Assembly: GCF_023091225.1 (NCBI RefSeq)
Contig: NZ_JAHWXM010000001.1
Span: 1,922,001-1,986,000 of the forward strand
Direction: 5' to 3'
Source: Microbacterium galbinum
GTDB taxonomy: Bacteria > Actinomycetota > Actinomycetes > Actinomycetales > Microbacteriaceae
Length of the DNA: 64,000 bases
Position 1 is the stretch's first letter. The number at the start of each line of letters is the position of its first letter. Of this stretch, positions 55,535 through 63,998 are shown one piece after another. The translations under genes and the position numbers were made by a program. The notes under the pieces are model-generated. The model did no database searches and was not told the origin of the DNA. It worked only from the letters and a program-made list of their open reading frames with translations.

Positions 55535-58500
55535 ATGCCCCCCATGCGTTCGGCATCCCCCGGCCGACACATGAGAAGACGCCGCGCGGCCCTCGCCGCC
55601 GGAATCATCACCGCCCTCACGGCGTCGTCCGTCCTCGTGACGCCCGCCGCCTATGCCGAAGAGGTCTCGACGCTCACGCCGTTCGAGGCTGTCGACCCGT
55701 TCATCGGCACCCAGATGAACGACGCGAACAACGGTCGCGGCAACGACCATTACGGCAACACCTTCCCCGGCGCGACCGTGCCGTTCGGCATGGTGCAGTC
55801 CAGCCCCACCACGTTCGAGACCGGCAACGGCCAGCAGTTCGGCGGCTACGAGCACGACGCCGACCAGATCCGTGGCTTCGGCATGACCCGCCTCTCGGGC
55901 ACGGGATGCCGGTCGAACTTCGGTGGCTTCGACTTCCCGGTCATTCCCTTCACGGGAGCCCTGACCGACGGCGCCCTGCCGACCAACCCGGCGAACGCGA
56001 TCGGCGAGTACTTCCTCGACTTCTCGCACGACGACGAGACCGCCGAGCCCGGTTACTACTCCGTCGGCCTCGAGAACGTGCAGGCCGAGCTCACCAGCAC
56101 GACCCGCACCGCGGTCAGCCGCTACTCGTTCGACGAGACGGCCACGACCTCGACACTGCTCTTCGAAGCCGGCGGATCGAACAACCAGGTGCACGCCTCC
56201 GACATCGCCTTCGACCCCGCGACCGGTGAGCTCACCGGCTCGGTCAAGGCCAACATCGTCTGCAACGGCGGCTCGCAGTACACCGCCTACTTCTCGGCGA
56301 CCTTCGACCAGCCGGTCGAGTCGTTCGGCACGTGGACACCGGCGGGCGTGCAGGCCGGCGGCACCGAGGCATCCGCCGCTACCAAGCACGGCGCCGGCGC
56401 CTACCTGACCTTCGCGGACGGCGCGGATGTCACGGCCAAGATCGGCCTGAGCTACGTCTCGGTCGACGGCGCCCGCGCGAACGCGCAGGCCGAGACCGAC
56501 GCGCTTGACTTCGACCGGACCCGCGCTCAGGCGCGCGCGACCTGGGAAGAGGGACTCGGATCGATCGATGCGACCGGCGGCACCGACCGTGACCGCATCA
56601 CCTTCTACACCTCGCTGTACCACTCGCTGCTGCACCCGAACACGTTCCAGGACGTCGACGGCCGCTACACGGGTTACGACGGAACGATCCACAGCGTCGA
56701 GGAGGGCCGCGACTTCTACGTGAACTTCTCGGGCTGGGACACCTACCGTGGCCAGTCGCAGCTGGTGGCCCTGCTCTACCCGGAGCGCGCGAGCGACATC
56801 AACCAGTCGATCGTCGACATGGTCTCGCAGTCGGGCAAGTGGACGAGCTGGCCGACCTACAACCAGATCCAGACGAAGATGAGCGGCGACTCGCTGCAGA
56901 ACATCGTCGCGGCGACGGATGACTTCGGCTCGACCGACTACGACCGCGCGAAGGCTCTCGAGAGCATGCTCGCTACGCAGACGCTGCCGATGACGAACAC
57001 CGGACGATCGGATGCCGTGATGTACGGCATCCACGGATGGATCGACGGAGACAAGCAGGGCGCCGCGACCTCGCGCACCATCGAGTACACGACGAACGAC
57101 TTCGCGATCGCGCAGATGGCGAAGCGCCTCGGCAACGAGGCCGCGTACGAGCAGTTCTCGACCCGCTCGCAGAACTGGAAGAACATCTTCAACACGGCCA
57201 CCGGGCACATCGACGCCCGCAACCGCAACGGCTTCCTGAACACCTCGCTCACCACGCAGGGCGCGCAGTTCGAGCAGTCGACCGGGTACCAGTACGGCTT
57301 CAACGTGTCGCACAACATGGCCGACCTCATCGACCTGCGCGGCGGCAAGGACGAGGCCACCGAGCAGCTCGACCGCATCCTGCGCGATCTCGACGCCGGC
57401 GCCTTCAGCGACGCCGCGTACATCGCCAACCAGCCCAGCTTCGGCCTGCCGTGGGTCTACAACTGGCTGCAGGCTCCGCACAAGACGACAGAGACGCTGT
57501 ACCGCGCGGCCGACGAGCTGTTCACCACGGCTCCCGACGGCCTGGCCGGCAACGACGACCTCGGCTCGTTCAGCGCCTGGTACGTGTGGGCCAACATCGG
57601 GCTGATGCCCGCGATCTGGGGCACCGCCGACCTGCTGGTCTCGGCGCCGATGTTCGAGCACATCGAGATCACCTCGATCGGCTCCGACCGCACCATCTCG
57701 ATCGACGCTCCCGGCGCCGGCGACGACCGTCGCTACACGACGGGCCTGTCGGTGAACGGTCAGGCGCAGACCGCGTCGTGGCTGCCCGCCGACTTCGCCC
57801 GCTCGGGCGGAACCCTCGACTTCACGATGGGCGCGACGGCCTCGACGTGGGGCACCGGCGAGGGCGACGTGCCCCCGTCGTTCCGCGACGGCAGCGACAA
57901 CCGCAACTCGATCGGCATCACCTCCGACGGCGCCGTCAACATGGGAGGGCTGGATGCCGGCGGCATCGGCCTCTCGCGTGAAGACCTCGCAGCGGCGGGC
58001 GTCACCGGTGGGGCGAAGCTCCCCCTCGGTGACACCGGTGTCGAGTTCACCTGGCCCGACACGGTGGCCGGCGAGGTCGACCACTGGATCCCGAACGGCC
58101 AGGTCCTCGACTTCGGCGACGTCGCGGCATCCGGGATCTCCTTCCTCGGTCTCGCGACCAACGGCCCCTCGCGCGGCACCGCCCTGGTGACCTACACCGA
58201 CGGCTCGACGAAGAAGGTCGACGTGCGCCTCACCGACTGGACGAACACGGGCGCCGAGCCCGGGAACATCCGCCTGGTGCCGCTCACGAAGCGCAACACG
58301 CTCGCCGGTGGCTCCGACACCGCCAAGCCGACCCTCTTCGCGACGGCGGTCGTTCCGCTCGACACGAAGAAGACGGTCAAGAGCGTCACCCTGCCGAACG
58401 ACGTGTCGAAGGGCATCATGCACGTCTTCGACGTCGCACTGCGCCCGCTCGATGCGACCGAACCGGGTGAGCCGACGCTGCCGACGCGCCCCGATGCGCA

Positions 58501-61024
58501 GGAGCCGACCGAGCCGACCGTGCAGGCGCCGATCGACATCGACGGCACCGCGGTCACGAACGCCGACACCGTCTGGCGCTTCCACGACACGACCGACGAC
58601 CCCGCCGCGGGCCTGGCGACCCACACCGGTTGGACCGCCGCCGACTACGACGACACGTCGTGGAAGACCGGCACCGGCAGCTTCGGCGCGAAGAACGGCG
58701 TGATCGGCGACCTGGGCGGCGGCTACACGCCGAGCACCCTCGTCACCCAGTACAAGACGGGCACCACCAATACGGAGGCGTTCTTCTTCCGCACGACGTT
58801 CGAGATCGACGAGGCCGACCTCGCGCAGATCACTCAGCTGAACGGAGAACTGGCCTACGACGACGCGGCACGCGTGTACGTCAACGGGCAGCTCGTCGGC
58901 GGCTTCGCGGATGCGCGCATCGGCAACGGCCCGAGCAACATGGTCTACGCCGGTGACAACGGGTCGGCGCCGCTGACGGGTGCGTTCACGGTTCCGGCAT
59001 CCGCTCTGCGGGCGGGCACGAACACGATCGCGGTGCAGGTGCACAACACCAACGCGACGAGCTCCGACGTGTTCATGCAGCTGACCTCGCTCACCATCGC
59101 CGCCCAGGGCGCTCCCGCCGCGATCTCCGACGTGCTCCTTCACGTGGGATCCGACGAGACGCAGCGCAACCTGACGTTCTACACCGACCGTCGGATCGCG
59201 GCGCAGGTGCAGGTGGCACCGGCATCCGCACGCACCGGCGCCGGATTCCCGGTCGCCGAGGCGCGCACGCTCGACGCCACCACTGCGCAGGCCCGCGACG
59301 GGCGCTACTCGAACCAGGTCGTCATCGACGGACTGGCCGAGGAGACCTCGTACCTGTACCGGGTCGGCAACGACGAGATGGGATGGTCGCGCTCGTACGA
59401 GCTGTGGACCGGCACGTTCGACGAGACATACAGCTTCGTCTACCTGACGGACGCGCAGATCGGTGCGTCGGGCAGCTGGCAGAACGACCGCGACCGCTGG
59501 GCCGCATCGCTCGGTCAGATCGACCAGTTCGAGAAGGATGCCTCGATGATCGTGAGCGGTGGTGACCAGATCGAGACGCACCGTTCCGAAGACGAGTACG
59601 CCTCGCTGATCGCCCCCGAGCTGCTCAAGCAGGTGCCCTTCCAGGCGACGATCGGAAACCACGACAACCAGTCCGACCAGTTCAACTCGCACTTCTTCAC
59701 CCCGAACCGCTCCGAGACCCACGGGTACGAGGGCATCGACGGGCGAGCCGGAGGCGACTACTGGTACACCTACAACGGCGTGCTCTACCTCAACATCAAC
59801 ACCAACGCGCGCAGCACCAACGAGGAGGACCACGCGGCCTTCCTGCGCGAGGTCGTCGAGGAGCAGGGCGCCGACGCCAACTGGATCGTCGTCGTCATGC
59901 ACCATTCGCTGTACTCGGCCGCGTTCCACTCCGTGGAGCAGGACGTGAAGGAGCGCCGTGCGGCCCTCGCACCGGTGTTCAGCGAACTGGGCATCGACCT
60001 GGTGCTCGCCGGTCACGACCACATCTACACGCGCAGCTACCTCATGGACGGCACGACGCCGGCCGGAGACCTGGAGGCGCAGGAGAAGTCGGGTGTGACG
60101 CTCGCGGCCGAGGAGGGGCAGGTGCTGTACGTGACCGGCAACTCCTCGAGCGGCAGCAAGTTCTACGGTCTCGACGCGTCGTCTCCCGAGGCGGCCATCA
60201 AGGACCAGTCGAACCAGCCGCAATACACCGACGTCGACGTGACGCCCGAGGCGATCACCCTCACTACCTACCAGACGATGGATCGCAAGGTGATCGACGA
60301 GGTGACGCTCACCCGCACGGCGAACGACGAGAAGGGTCCGGAGTTCGCGGGCCTTCCCGCCGAGTCCGAGGTGGCGCAGGGACAGCCGTTCGAGCCGCTC
60401 GCCGGAGTCTCGGCGACCGACGAGATCGACGGCGACGTCACCTCGGCGATCACGGTCGAGGGCACGGTCGACACCACCAAGCCCGGTGTCTACACGCTCA
60501 CCTACCGGGTGGCCGACCTGGCCGGCAACGAGACGGTCGTCGAGCGGGCGGTGACCGTGACCGCGGTCGAGCCGACGTTCGGCGGTGTCCCGCCGACCCG
60601 CACCGTCGTCGAGGGCGAGGAGTTCGACGAGCTCGCCGGGGTCTCGGCGAAGGACGCGAACGGTGTCGATCTGACCGACCGGATCGAGGTCGAGCTGGTG
60701 CAGGCGGCCAGCGCGGCGCGCATGGTCGGGCCGTCGGCGGGCGCGTACGCGCTCGTCTACACGGTGACCGACGACTACGGCACGACGGCGGTCGCGCAGA
60801 GCGCGGTCACGGTGGTGCCGCCTGCCGATCCGACCGACCCCGGCACGGGTGCCCCCGGCACGCCGGGTGGCGGCGGGGTCGTCGCCCCCGGAGACGGGAC
60901 GGATGCCGGTGACGGCACGCTGCCCGCGACGGGCGGCGGAGCTTCGCTGCTCTGGATGCTCGGCATCCTGGCCCTGCTCGCCGGCGCGGGCCTGATGATC
61001 CGCCGCCGCAACGCGCAGGTCTGA
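55535..61024 (+). CDS. Wall-anchored GH92 mannosidase fused to a calcineurin-like phosphoesterase
   Basis: An 1829-residue surface enzyme. Order: signal peptide cut after A-Y-A at about 42; GH92 domain to about 780; a beta-rich module; a jelly-roll module (about 1010-1190); an Fn3-like N-domain; a metallophosphoesterase at about 1295-1570 with D1306-A-Q, G-G-D1344, G-N1375-H-D, M-H1456-H and G-H1494-D-H1496; two DUF5011-like Ig domains; and sortase signal L1796-P-A-T-G. In GH92 the usual catalytic acid motif N-E-P-S-H reads N632-Q633-P-S-F, so Glu is replaced by Gln, while G-N-D674-D675 is kept. Gln at this place is known from the Cellulosimicrobium enzyme that removes mannose from mannose-phospho-mannose. 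The phosphoesterase may then act on the exposed phosphate. Confidence 0.9.
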   Translation: MPPMRSASPGRHMRRRRAALAAGIITALTASSVLVTPAAYAEEVSTLTPFEAVDPFIGTQMNDANNGRGNDHYGNTFPGATVPFGMVQSSPTTFETGNGQQFGGYEHDADQIRGFGMTRLSGTGCRSNFGGFDFPVIPFTGALTDGALPTNPANAIGEYFLDFSHDDETAEPGYYSVGLENVQAELTSTTRTAVSRYSFDETATTSTLLFEAGGSNNQVHASDIAFDPATGELTGSVKANIVCNGGSQYTAYFSATFDQPVESFGTWTPAGVQAGGTEASAATKHGAGAYLTFADGADVTAKIGLSYVSVDGARANAQAETDALDFDRTRAQARATWEEGLGSIDATGGTDRDRITFYTSLYHSLLHPNTFQDVDGRYTGYDGTIHSVEEGRDFYVNFSGWDTYRGQSQLVALLYPERASDINQSIVDMVSQSGKWTSWPTYNQIQTKMSGDSLQNIVAATDDFGSTDYDRAKALESMLATQTLPMTNTGRSDAVMYGIHGWIDGDKQGAATSRTIEYTTNDFAIAQMAKRLGNEAAYEQFSTRSQNWKNIFNTATGHIDARNRNGFLNTSLTTQGAQFEQSTGYQYGFNVSHNMADLIDLRGGKDEATEQLDRILRDLDAGAFSDAAYIANQPSFGLPWVYNWLQAPHKTTETLYRAADELFTTAPDGLAGNDDLGSFSAWYVWANIGLMPAIWGTADLLVSAPMFEHIEITSIGSDRTISIDAPGAGDDRRYTTGLSVNGQAQTASWLPADFARSGGTLDFTMGATASTWGTGEGDVPPSFRDGSDNRNSIGITSDGAVNMGGLDAGGIGLSREDLAAAGVTGGAKLPLGDTGVEFTWPDTVAGEVDHWIPNGQVLDFGDVAASGISFLGLATNGPSRGTALVTYTDGSTKKVDVRLTDWTNTGAEPGNIRLVPLTKRNTLAGGSDTAKPTLFATAVVPLDTKKTVKSVTLPNDVSKGIMHVFDVALRPLDATEPGEPTLPTRPDAQEPTEPTVQAPIDIDGTAVTNADTVWRFHDTTDDPAAGLATHTGWTAADYDDTSWKTGTGSFGAKNGVIGDLGGGYTPSTLVTQYKTGTTNTEAFFFRTTFEIDEADLAQITQLNGELAYDDAARVYVNGQLVGGFADARIGNGPSNMVYAGDNGSAPLTGAFTVPASALRAGTNTIAVQVHNTNATSSDVFMQLTSLTIAAQGAPAAISDVLLHVGSDETQRNLTFYTDRRIAAQVQVAPASARTGAGFPVAEARTLDATTAQARDGRYSNQVVIDGLAEETSYLYRVGNDEMGWSRSYELWTGTFDETYSFVYLTDAQIGASGSWQNDRDRWAASLGQIDQFEKDASMIVSGGDQIETHRSEDEYASLIAPELLKQVPFQATIGNHDNQSDQFNSHFFTPNRSETHGYEGIDGRAGGDYWYTYNGVLYLNINTNARSTNEEDHAAFLREVVEEQGADANWIVVVMHHSLYSAAFHSVEQDVKERRAALAPVFSELGIDLVLAGHDHIYTRSYLMDGTTPAGDLEAQEKSGVTLAAEEGQVLYVTGNSSSGSKFYGLDASSPEAAIKDQSNQPQYTDVDVTPEAITLTTYQTMDRKVIDEVTLTRTANDEKGPEFAGLPAESEVAQGQPFEPLAGVSATDEIDGDVTSAITVEGTVDTTKPGVYTLTYRVADLAGNETVVERAVTVTAVEPTFGGVPPTRTVVEGEEFDELAGVSAKDANGVDLTDRIEVELVQAASAARMVGPSAGAYALVYTVTDDYGTTAVAQSAVTVVPPADPTDPGTGAPGTPGGGGVVAPGDGTDAGDGTLPATGGGASLLWMLGILALLAGAGLMIRRRNAQV

Positions 61025-61030
61025 GTGAAC

Positions 61031-61070
61031 GAAGAGGGGGCCGCGGATTCTCACCCGCGGCCCCCTCTTC
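61031..61070 (+). terminator. Terminator hairpin of the GH92 gene
   Basis: GAAGAGGGGGCCGCGG (61031-61046) and CCGCGGCCCCCTCTTC (61055-61070) form a perfect 16-pair stem with an 8-base loop, 6 bases after the stop codon. Confidence 0.85.
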
Positions 61071-61105
61071 CGTGTCCGGGCCCGTCGTCTCGTCGCCGCT
61101 CTCCT

Positions 61106-61145
61106 CGCTCAGGAACCGGTTCCTGAGCGAGCGCAGCGAGACGAA
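61106..61145. repeat. CGCTCAGGAACC palindrome plus long dispersed repeat
   Basis: CGCTCAGGAACC (61106-61117) and GGTTCCTGAGCG (61118-61129) form a perfect 24-base palindrome. It continues into the long repeat type GAGCGCAGCGAGACGAAGGG. Confidence 0.8.
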
Positions 61146-61158
61146 GGGCGCCGATCCG

Positions 61159-61440
61159 TCAGCGGGCCAGCGAGCCCACTCCGGTGGCCGCGATCACGGC
61201 GACCTTCGCCCCTTCGAGTTCGTCGAACCACCCGATGTGCTCGGAGGTCGGCCCGAAGGCGTGATAACCGGGTTCGGGGTCGGCGGCCTTCACCGAGCCG
61301 AGGAACACCCCGCGCTCGTTGCCGACGTGGAATCCTCGCTCGACCTCGACCCAGAGGCCGCGGGGAGGCAGGGTAACAGTGAACCGGCGGCGCGGTTTCG
61401 CGAGTGACGCGCGCGACGCCTTGCGATCTCGATGGGGCAT
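61159..61440 (-). CDS. Hypothetical protein, second gene of MarR-linked operon
   Basis: A 93-residue protein with a very basic N-terminus (R-D-R-K-A-S-R-A-S-L-A-K-P-R-R-R) and a beta-rich remainder (G-L-W-V-E-V-E-R-G-F-H-V-G near 28-40). The start follows the previous stop by one base, so it is co-transcribed with the DUF7882-like gene. No family is recognised. Confidence 0.6.
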   Translation of the reverse strand: MPHRDRKASRASLAKPRRRFTVTLPPRGLWVEVERGFHVGNERGVFLGSVKAADPEPGYHAFGPTSEHIGWFDELEGAKVAVIAATGVGSLAR

Positions 61441-61441
61441 G

Positions 61442-61771
61442 TCAGGCGCTCACAGTCTGGAGTTCGCGGGCCTGCTCGAGCGACGAGGCGTACTCTTCGC
61501 GCGAGAGGTCGAGACCGTTCGCGGAGTTCGCGGCCTCCATCATCTTCGCGAGCAGCGGACGATGCAGCTGCGGGTCTCCGTCGAACGAGAACCGGAGGGG
61601 GATGGAGGCGTGGATCCAGAGTGTCTGGACCGTGCCGTCGAAGGTCGGAACGGTGAGGGCGAACGACTCGTTGCGCCGGAGCTTCGTGACGGTGACGGCA
61701 CGGAGGTGAACGAGCAGGGCGTCATCCACGTCGATCGGGGCGTTGGTGTTTCCGTAGGTCAGGTGTCCCAT
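61442..61771 (-). CDS. DUF7882-like small protein
   Basis: A 109-residue protein that starts M-G-H-L-T-Y-G-N-T and continues I-D-V-D-D-A-L-L-V-H-L with L-R-R-N-E-S-F-A-L-T-V near 32-42 and I-P-L-R-F near 56-60. This pattern belongs to a Microbacteriaceae-enriched family, sometimes mislabelled as DNA ligase, which I recall as DUF7882. Its role is unknown. It begins after an A-G-A-G-G-A-G ribosome site, and a perfect MarR-type palindrome lies 41 bases upstream. Confidence 0.7.
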   Translation of the reverse strand: MGHLTYGNTNAPIDVDDALLVHLRAVTVTKLRRNESFALTVPTFDGTVQTLWIHASIPLRFSFDGDPQLHRPLLAKMMEAANSANGLDLSREEYASSLEQARELQTVSA

Positions 61772-61811
61772 GCTGCTCTCCTCGTGGTCGAGACTGCGTG
61801 AGATTTACATT

Positions 61812-61826
61812 ACTAGGTTACCTAGT
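61812..61826. promoter_or_regulatory. MarR operator
   Basis: ACTAGGT-T-ACCTAGT (61812-61826) is a perfect palindrome around one base in the promoter of the small-protein operon and just downstream of the MarR gene. A partial copy (11 of 15 bases) precedes the MarR gene at 62363-62377. MarR self-regulation and repression of the operon are likely. Confidence 0.68.
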
Positions 61827-61876
61827 TACTTTCAAAGCAGAACGAAACATCGACCGATATAACGGTCGACGCGAAC

Positions 61877-62320
61877 CTACGGGAGGTCGTCGATCTCCTC
61901 GGTGAGCCGACGCAGGAAGCGGGCGACCACGTCGGTCTGCTCCGGGGTGAACTCCTCGGCGATCGCCTCGATGCGGCGGGTGAGGTCGTCGACGGGCGAG
62001 TTGATGTCGCGCAGAGAGGGGCGCAGCACCTTCGACCGGGCATCGGCTGGGTGCGGGGCGACCACGATCTGACCGCGCTCGTGCAGACGGCGGATCACGC
62101 TCGTGATGGCCGCCGTGCTCACGCTCAGGTGCGCCGCGAGATCACCCGGCGTCACCGGGGCGTCGGCCGGCGCGTCCGCGATGAAACGCATGGCGACGCG
62201 GTCGGTGTCGTTCGGAGCGCGCACCGCAGCGAGGCGTCGCGCGAACTGCGCATCGACCCGACGGAACTCGTCGACGCAGTGCACGAGATCGGATGTGATC
62301 GTCGTCGTTTCGTTCACCAA
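61877..62320 (-). CDS. MarR-family regulator
   Basis: A regulator of about 147 residues with helix-turn-helix V-T-P-G-D-L-A-A-H-L-S-V-S-T-A-A-I-T-S-V-I-R-R-L near 56-79 and wing H-P-A-D-A-R-S-K near 90-97. The start is TTG 62320 or GTG 62317. A -10-like TAGCAT (62341-62346 on this strand) and an A-G-G-G-G-G ribosome site lie upstream. It is separated by 105 bases from the operon it probably represses. Confidence 0.85.
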   Translation of the reverse strand: MVNETTTITSDLVHCVDEFRRVDAQFARRLAAVRAPNDTDRVAMRFIADAPADAPVTPGDLAAHLSVSTAAITSVIRRLHERGQIVVAPHPADARSKVLRPSLRDINSPVDDLTRRIEAIAEEFTPEQTDVVARFLRRLTEEIDDLP

Positions 62321-62362
62321 GTGTCACCCCCTGACCCCTCCATGCTACAAGACGCTCACGTA

Positions 62363-62377
62363 ACGAGGTGGCCTAGC
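62363..62377. promoter_or_regulatory. Second, weaker MarR-type site
   Basis: ACGAGGTGGCCTAGC (62363-62377) matches the site at 61812-61826 at 11 of 15 positions. It lies upstream of the MarR start, which suggests autoregulation. Confidence 0.4.
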
Positions 62378-62445
62378 GGTTTTCAATGGCGATCAGGGCG
62401 TCCATCGGGTGAGAAGATGGAATACCGCCCGCCGGAAAGGATGCC

Positions 62446-62688
62446 ATGGCTGAGCGATTCACTCTCGACGAAGCGGGATACATCCTGTATTCCGACATGG
62501 TCGAGCGCCTGCGCGAGCGCTTCCCCACCGTGCCGGTGTGGCGGCTGGAGCAGGTCGCAGCCGCCGAGCACGACGCGATCACCGGTGGCGTGCTGCAGAT
62601 CGTGCCCGCCGAGGTCGAGGACGGCACGATCGAGATGCTCGAGCGCGAGTCGCAGAGCGTGAGCGCCGAGAACGAAGGGGTGGCGTGA
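62446..62688 (+). CDS. Hypothetical protein, MarR-coupled
   Basis: An 80-residue acidic soluble protein (start M-A-E-R-F-T-L-D-E-A-G-Y-I-L-Y; end S-V-S-A-E-N-E-G-V-A). A coiled stretch L-R-E-R-F-P-T-V-P-V-W-R-L-E-Q-V lies near 22-37. The stop overlaps the next start as TGATG. It may be a small partner of the following MarR protein; no family is recognised. Confidence 0.6.
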   Translation: MAERFTLDEAGYILYSDMVERLRERFPTVPVWRLEQVAAAEHDAITGGVLQIVPAEVEDGTIEMLERESQSVSAENEGVA

Positions 62689-63254
62689 TGGAGAGTTCCG
62701 AGGAGTTCACCCGCTCGGGTTACTGGTACCCGGAAGTCGACTCCGCGAGCACGGTCGACGTGCTCAACCTGCTGCGCCGCTACCGCTCGGCCGAGACGGC
62801 GATGCGCGCCCGCACGCGCGCGTCGATGCGCATGAACGAGACCGACCTCGTCGCGCTGCGCTTCCTGCTGCGCGAGCAGCGCGCCGGACGCATCGTGCGC
62901 TCGATCGACATCGCCCGCATGCTCGACATCTCGACGGCATCCACCACGACCCTCATCGACCGCCTCGAGAAGGGCGGGCACGTCCGCCGCGAGGCGCACC
63001 CGACCGACCGCCGCGCGGGCATCGTCGTCCCCACGGTCAGCAGCGACGACGAGGTGCGCCACACCCTCGGTGCGATGCACCGGCGGATGCTGTCGCTCGT
63101 CGACGAGATGTCCGACAAGGAGCGCGCGGTGGTCACCCGCTTCCTCGCCGGCATGACCTCGGCGATCGAAGAGGCATCCGATCTCGATCAGGAACTGCGC
63201 GACGTGATCCGCGACCACGAGGAGTCGCAGGAAGAGGGAGCGGCGGGCGAGTAA
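62688..63254 (+). CDS. MarR-family regulator, second
   Basis: A 188-residue protein with V-R-S-I-D-I-A-R-M-L-D-I-S-T-A-S-T-T-T-L-I-D-R-L (helix-turn-helix) near 71-94 and wing H-P-T-D-R-R-A-G near 105-112. An N-terminal extension of about 30 residues and a Glu-rich tail (H-E-E-S-Q-E-E-G) are added to the usual length. It overlaps the preceding gene by one base. The target is unknown. Confidence 0.87.
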   Translation: MESSEEFTRSGYWYPEVDSASTVDVLNLLRRYRSAETAMRARTRASMRMNETDLVALRFLLREQRAGRIVRSIDIARMLDISTASTTTLIDRLEKGGHVRREAHPTDRRAGIVVPTVSSDDEVRHTLGAMHRRMLSLVDEMSDKERAVVTRFLAGMTSAIEEASDLDQELRDVIRDHEESQEEGAAGE

Positions 63255-63272
63255 CCCGCCCGCCTGCCCGCC

Positions 63273-63998
63273 TCAGACCTTCTCGGGCTCGGCCGGCTCG
63301 GCGCCGTCGGCGTCACCCGCGGCATCCGCTGCCTGCTCGACCCGCTCGGGGAACAGCTCGTCGAGGTCGAGGTCGGGGTTGTCGTCCTGACCCTCGACGA
63401 GCTCGATGGCCTCCTGCTCGGTCTGCACGCTCGGCATCGCGCCGGGCAGCGGTCGGCGCGCCGACTCCTTGAGCACGACCACCGCGATGAACCCGGCGAT
63501 CGACGTGCCGATCACGTAGAACGCTGGCGCGAGCGACGAACCCGTCATCTGCACGAGCGCCTCCATCACGACCGGCGCCGTGCCGGCGAACAGCGCCACC
63601 GCCAGGTTGTACGAGATGCCCATGCCGCCGTAGCGCGACGACGTCGGGAAGAGCGCCGGCAGCGAGGAGGCGAGGTTGGCGACGTAGAACGTCACCGGGA
63701 ACGCGAGCAGCACGAGGCCCAGAACGGTCGACCAGATCTCGCCGTGCATCATGAACAGGAACGCGGGCACCGCGAGCACGATCGCCGAGGTCGAGCCGAT
63801 GAACAGCACCTTCTTGCGGCCGATGCGGTCGGAGAGCCGACCGGTGAGCGGGATGCAGAGGGCCATCGCCACGAGCACCGGGAGCGTCAGCAGCGTGCCG
63901 TGCACCTCGTCGTAGCCGAGGGTTCCGGTGAGGTACGTGGGCATGTACGAGGTGAGCGCGTAGCCGACGGTGTTCGCCGCGGCGACGAGCACGAAGGC
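63273..63998 (-). CDS. MHS-type MFS transporter, C-terminal part
   Basis: The frame is open beyond the right edge, so only the last 241 or so codons are visible. About six hydrophobic helices, L-S-D-R-I-G-R-K-K-V-L near 53-63 (MFS loop motif) and a G-G-M-G-I-S-Y-N-L-A segment near 125 fit the metabolite:H+ symporter family (ProP/ShiA/KgtP-like). The cytoplasmic tail of about 60 residues is very acidic (D-D-N-P-D-L-D-L-D-E-L-F). The substrate, possibly a carboxylate or betaine, cannot be stated. Confidence 0.85.
   Translation of the reverse strand, partial: AFVLVAAANTVGYALTSYMPTYLTGTLGYDEVHGTLLTLPVLVAMALCIPLTGRLSDRIGRKKVLFIGSTSAIVLAVPAFLFMMHGEIWSTVLGLVLLAFPVTFYVANLASSLPALFPTSSRYGGMGISYNLAVALFAGTAPVVMEALVQMTGSSLAPAFYVIGTSIAGFIAVVVLKESARRPLPGAMPSVQTEQEAIELVEGQDDNPDLDLDELFPERVEQAADAAGDADGAEPAEPEKV

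Noticed and set aside
55490..61054. Minus-strand open frame of more than 1850 codons opposite the GH92 gene
   Set aside because: It is an antisense shadow of a strongly supported gene; its translation is R/V/G-rich without domains.
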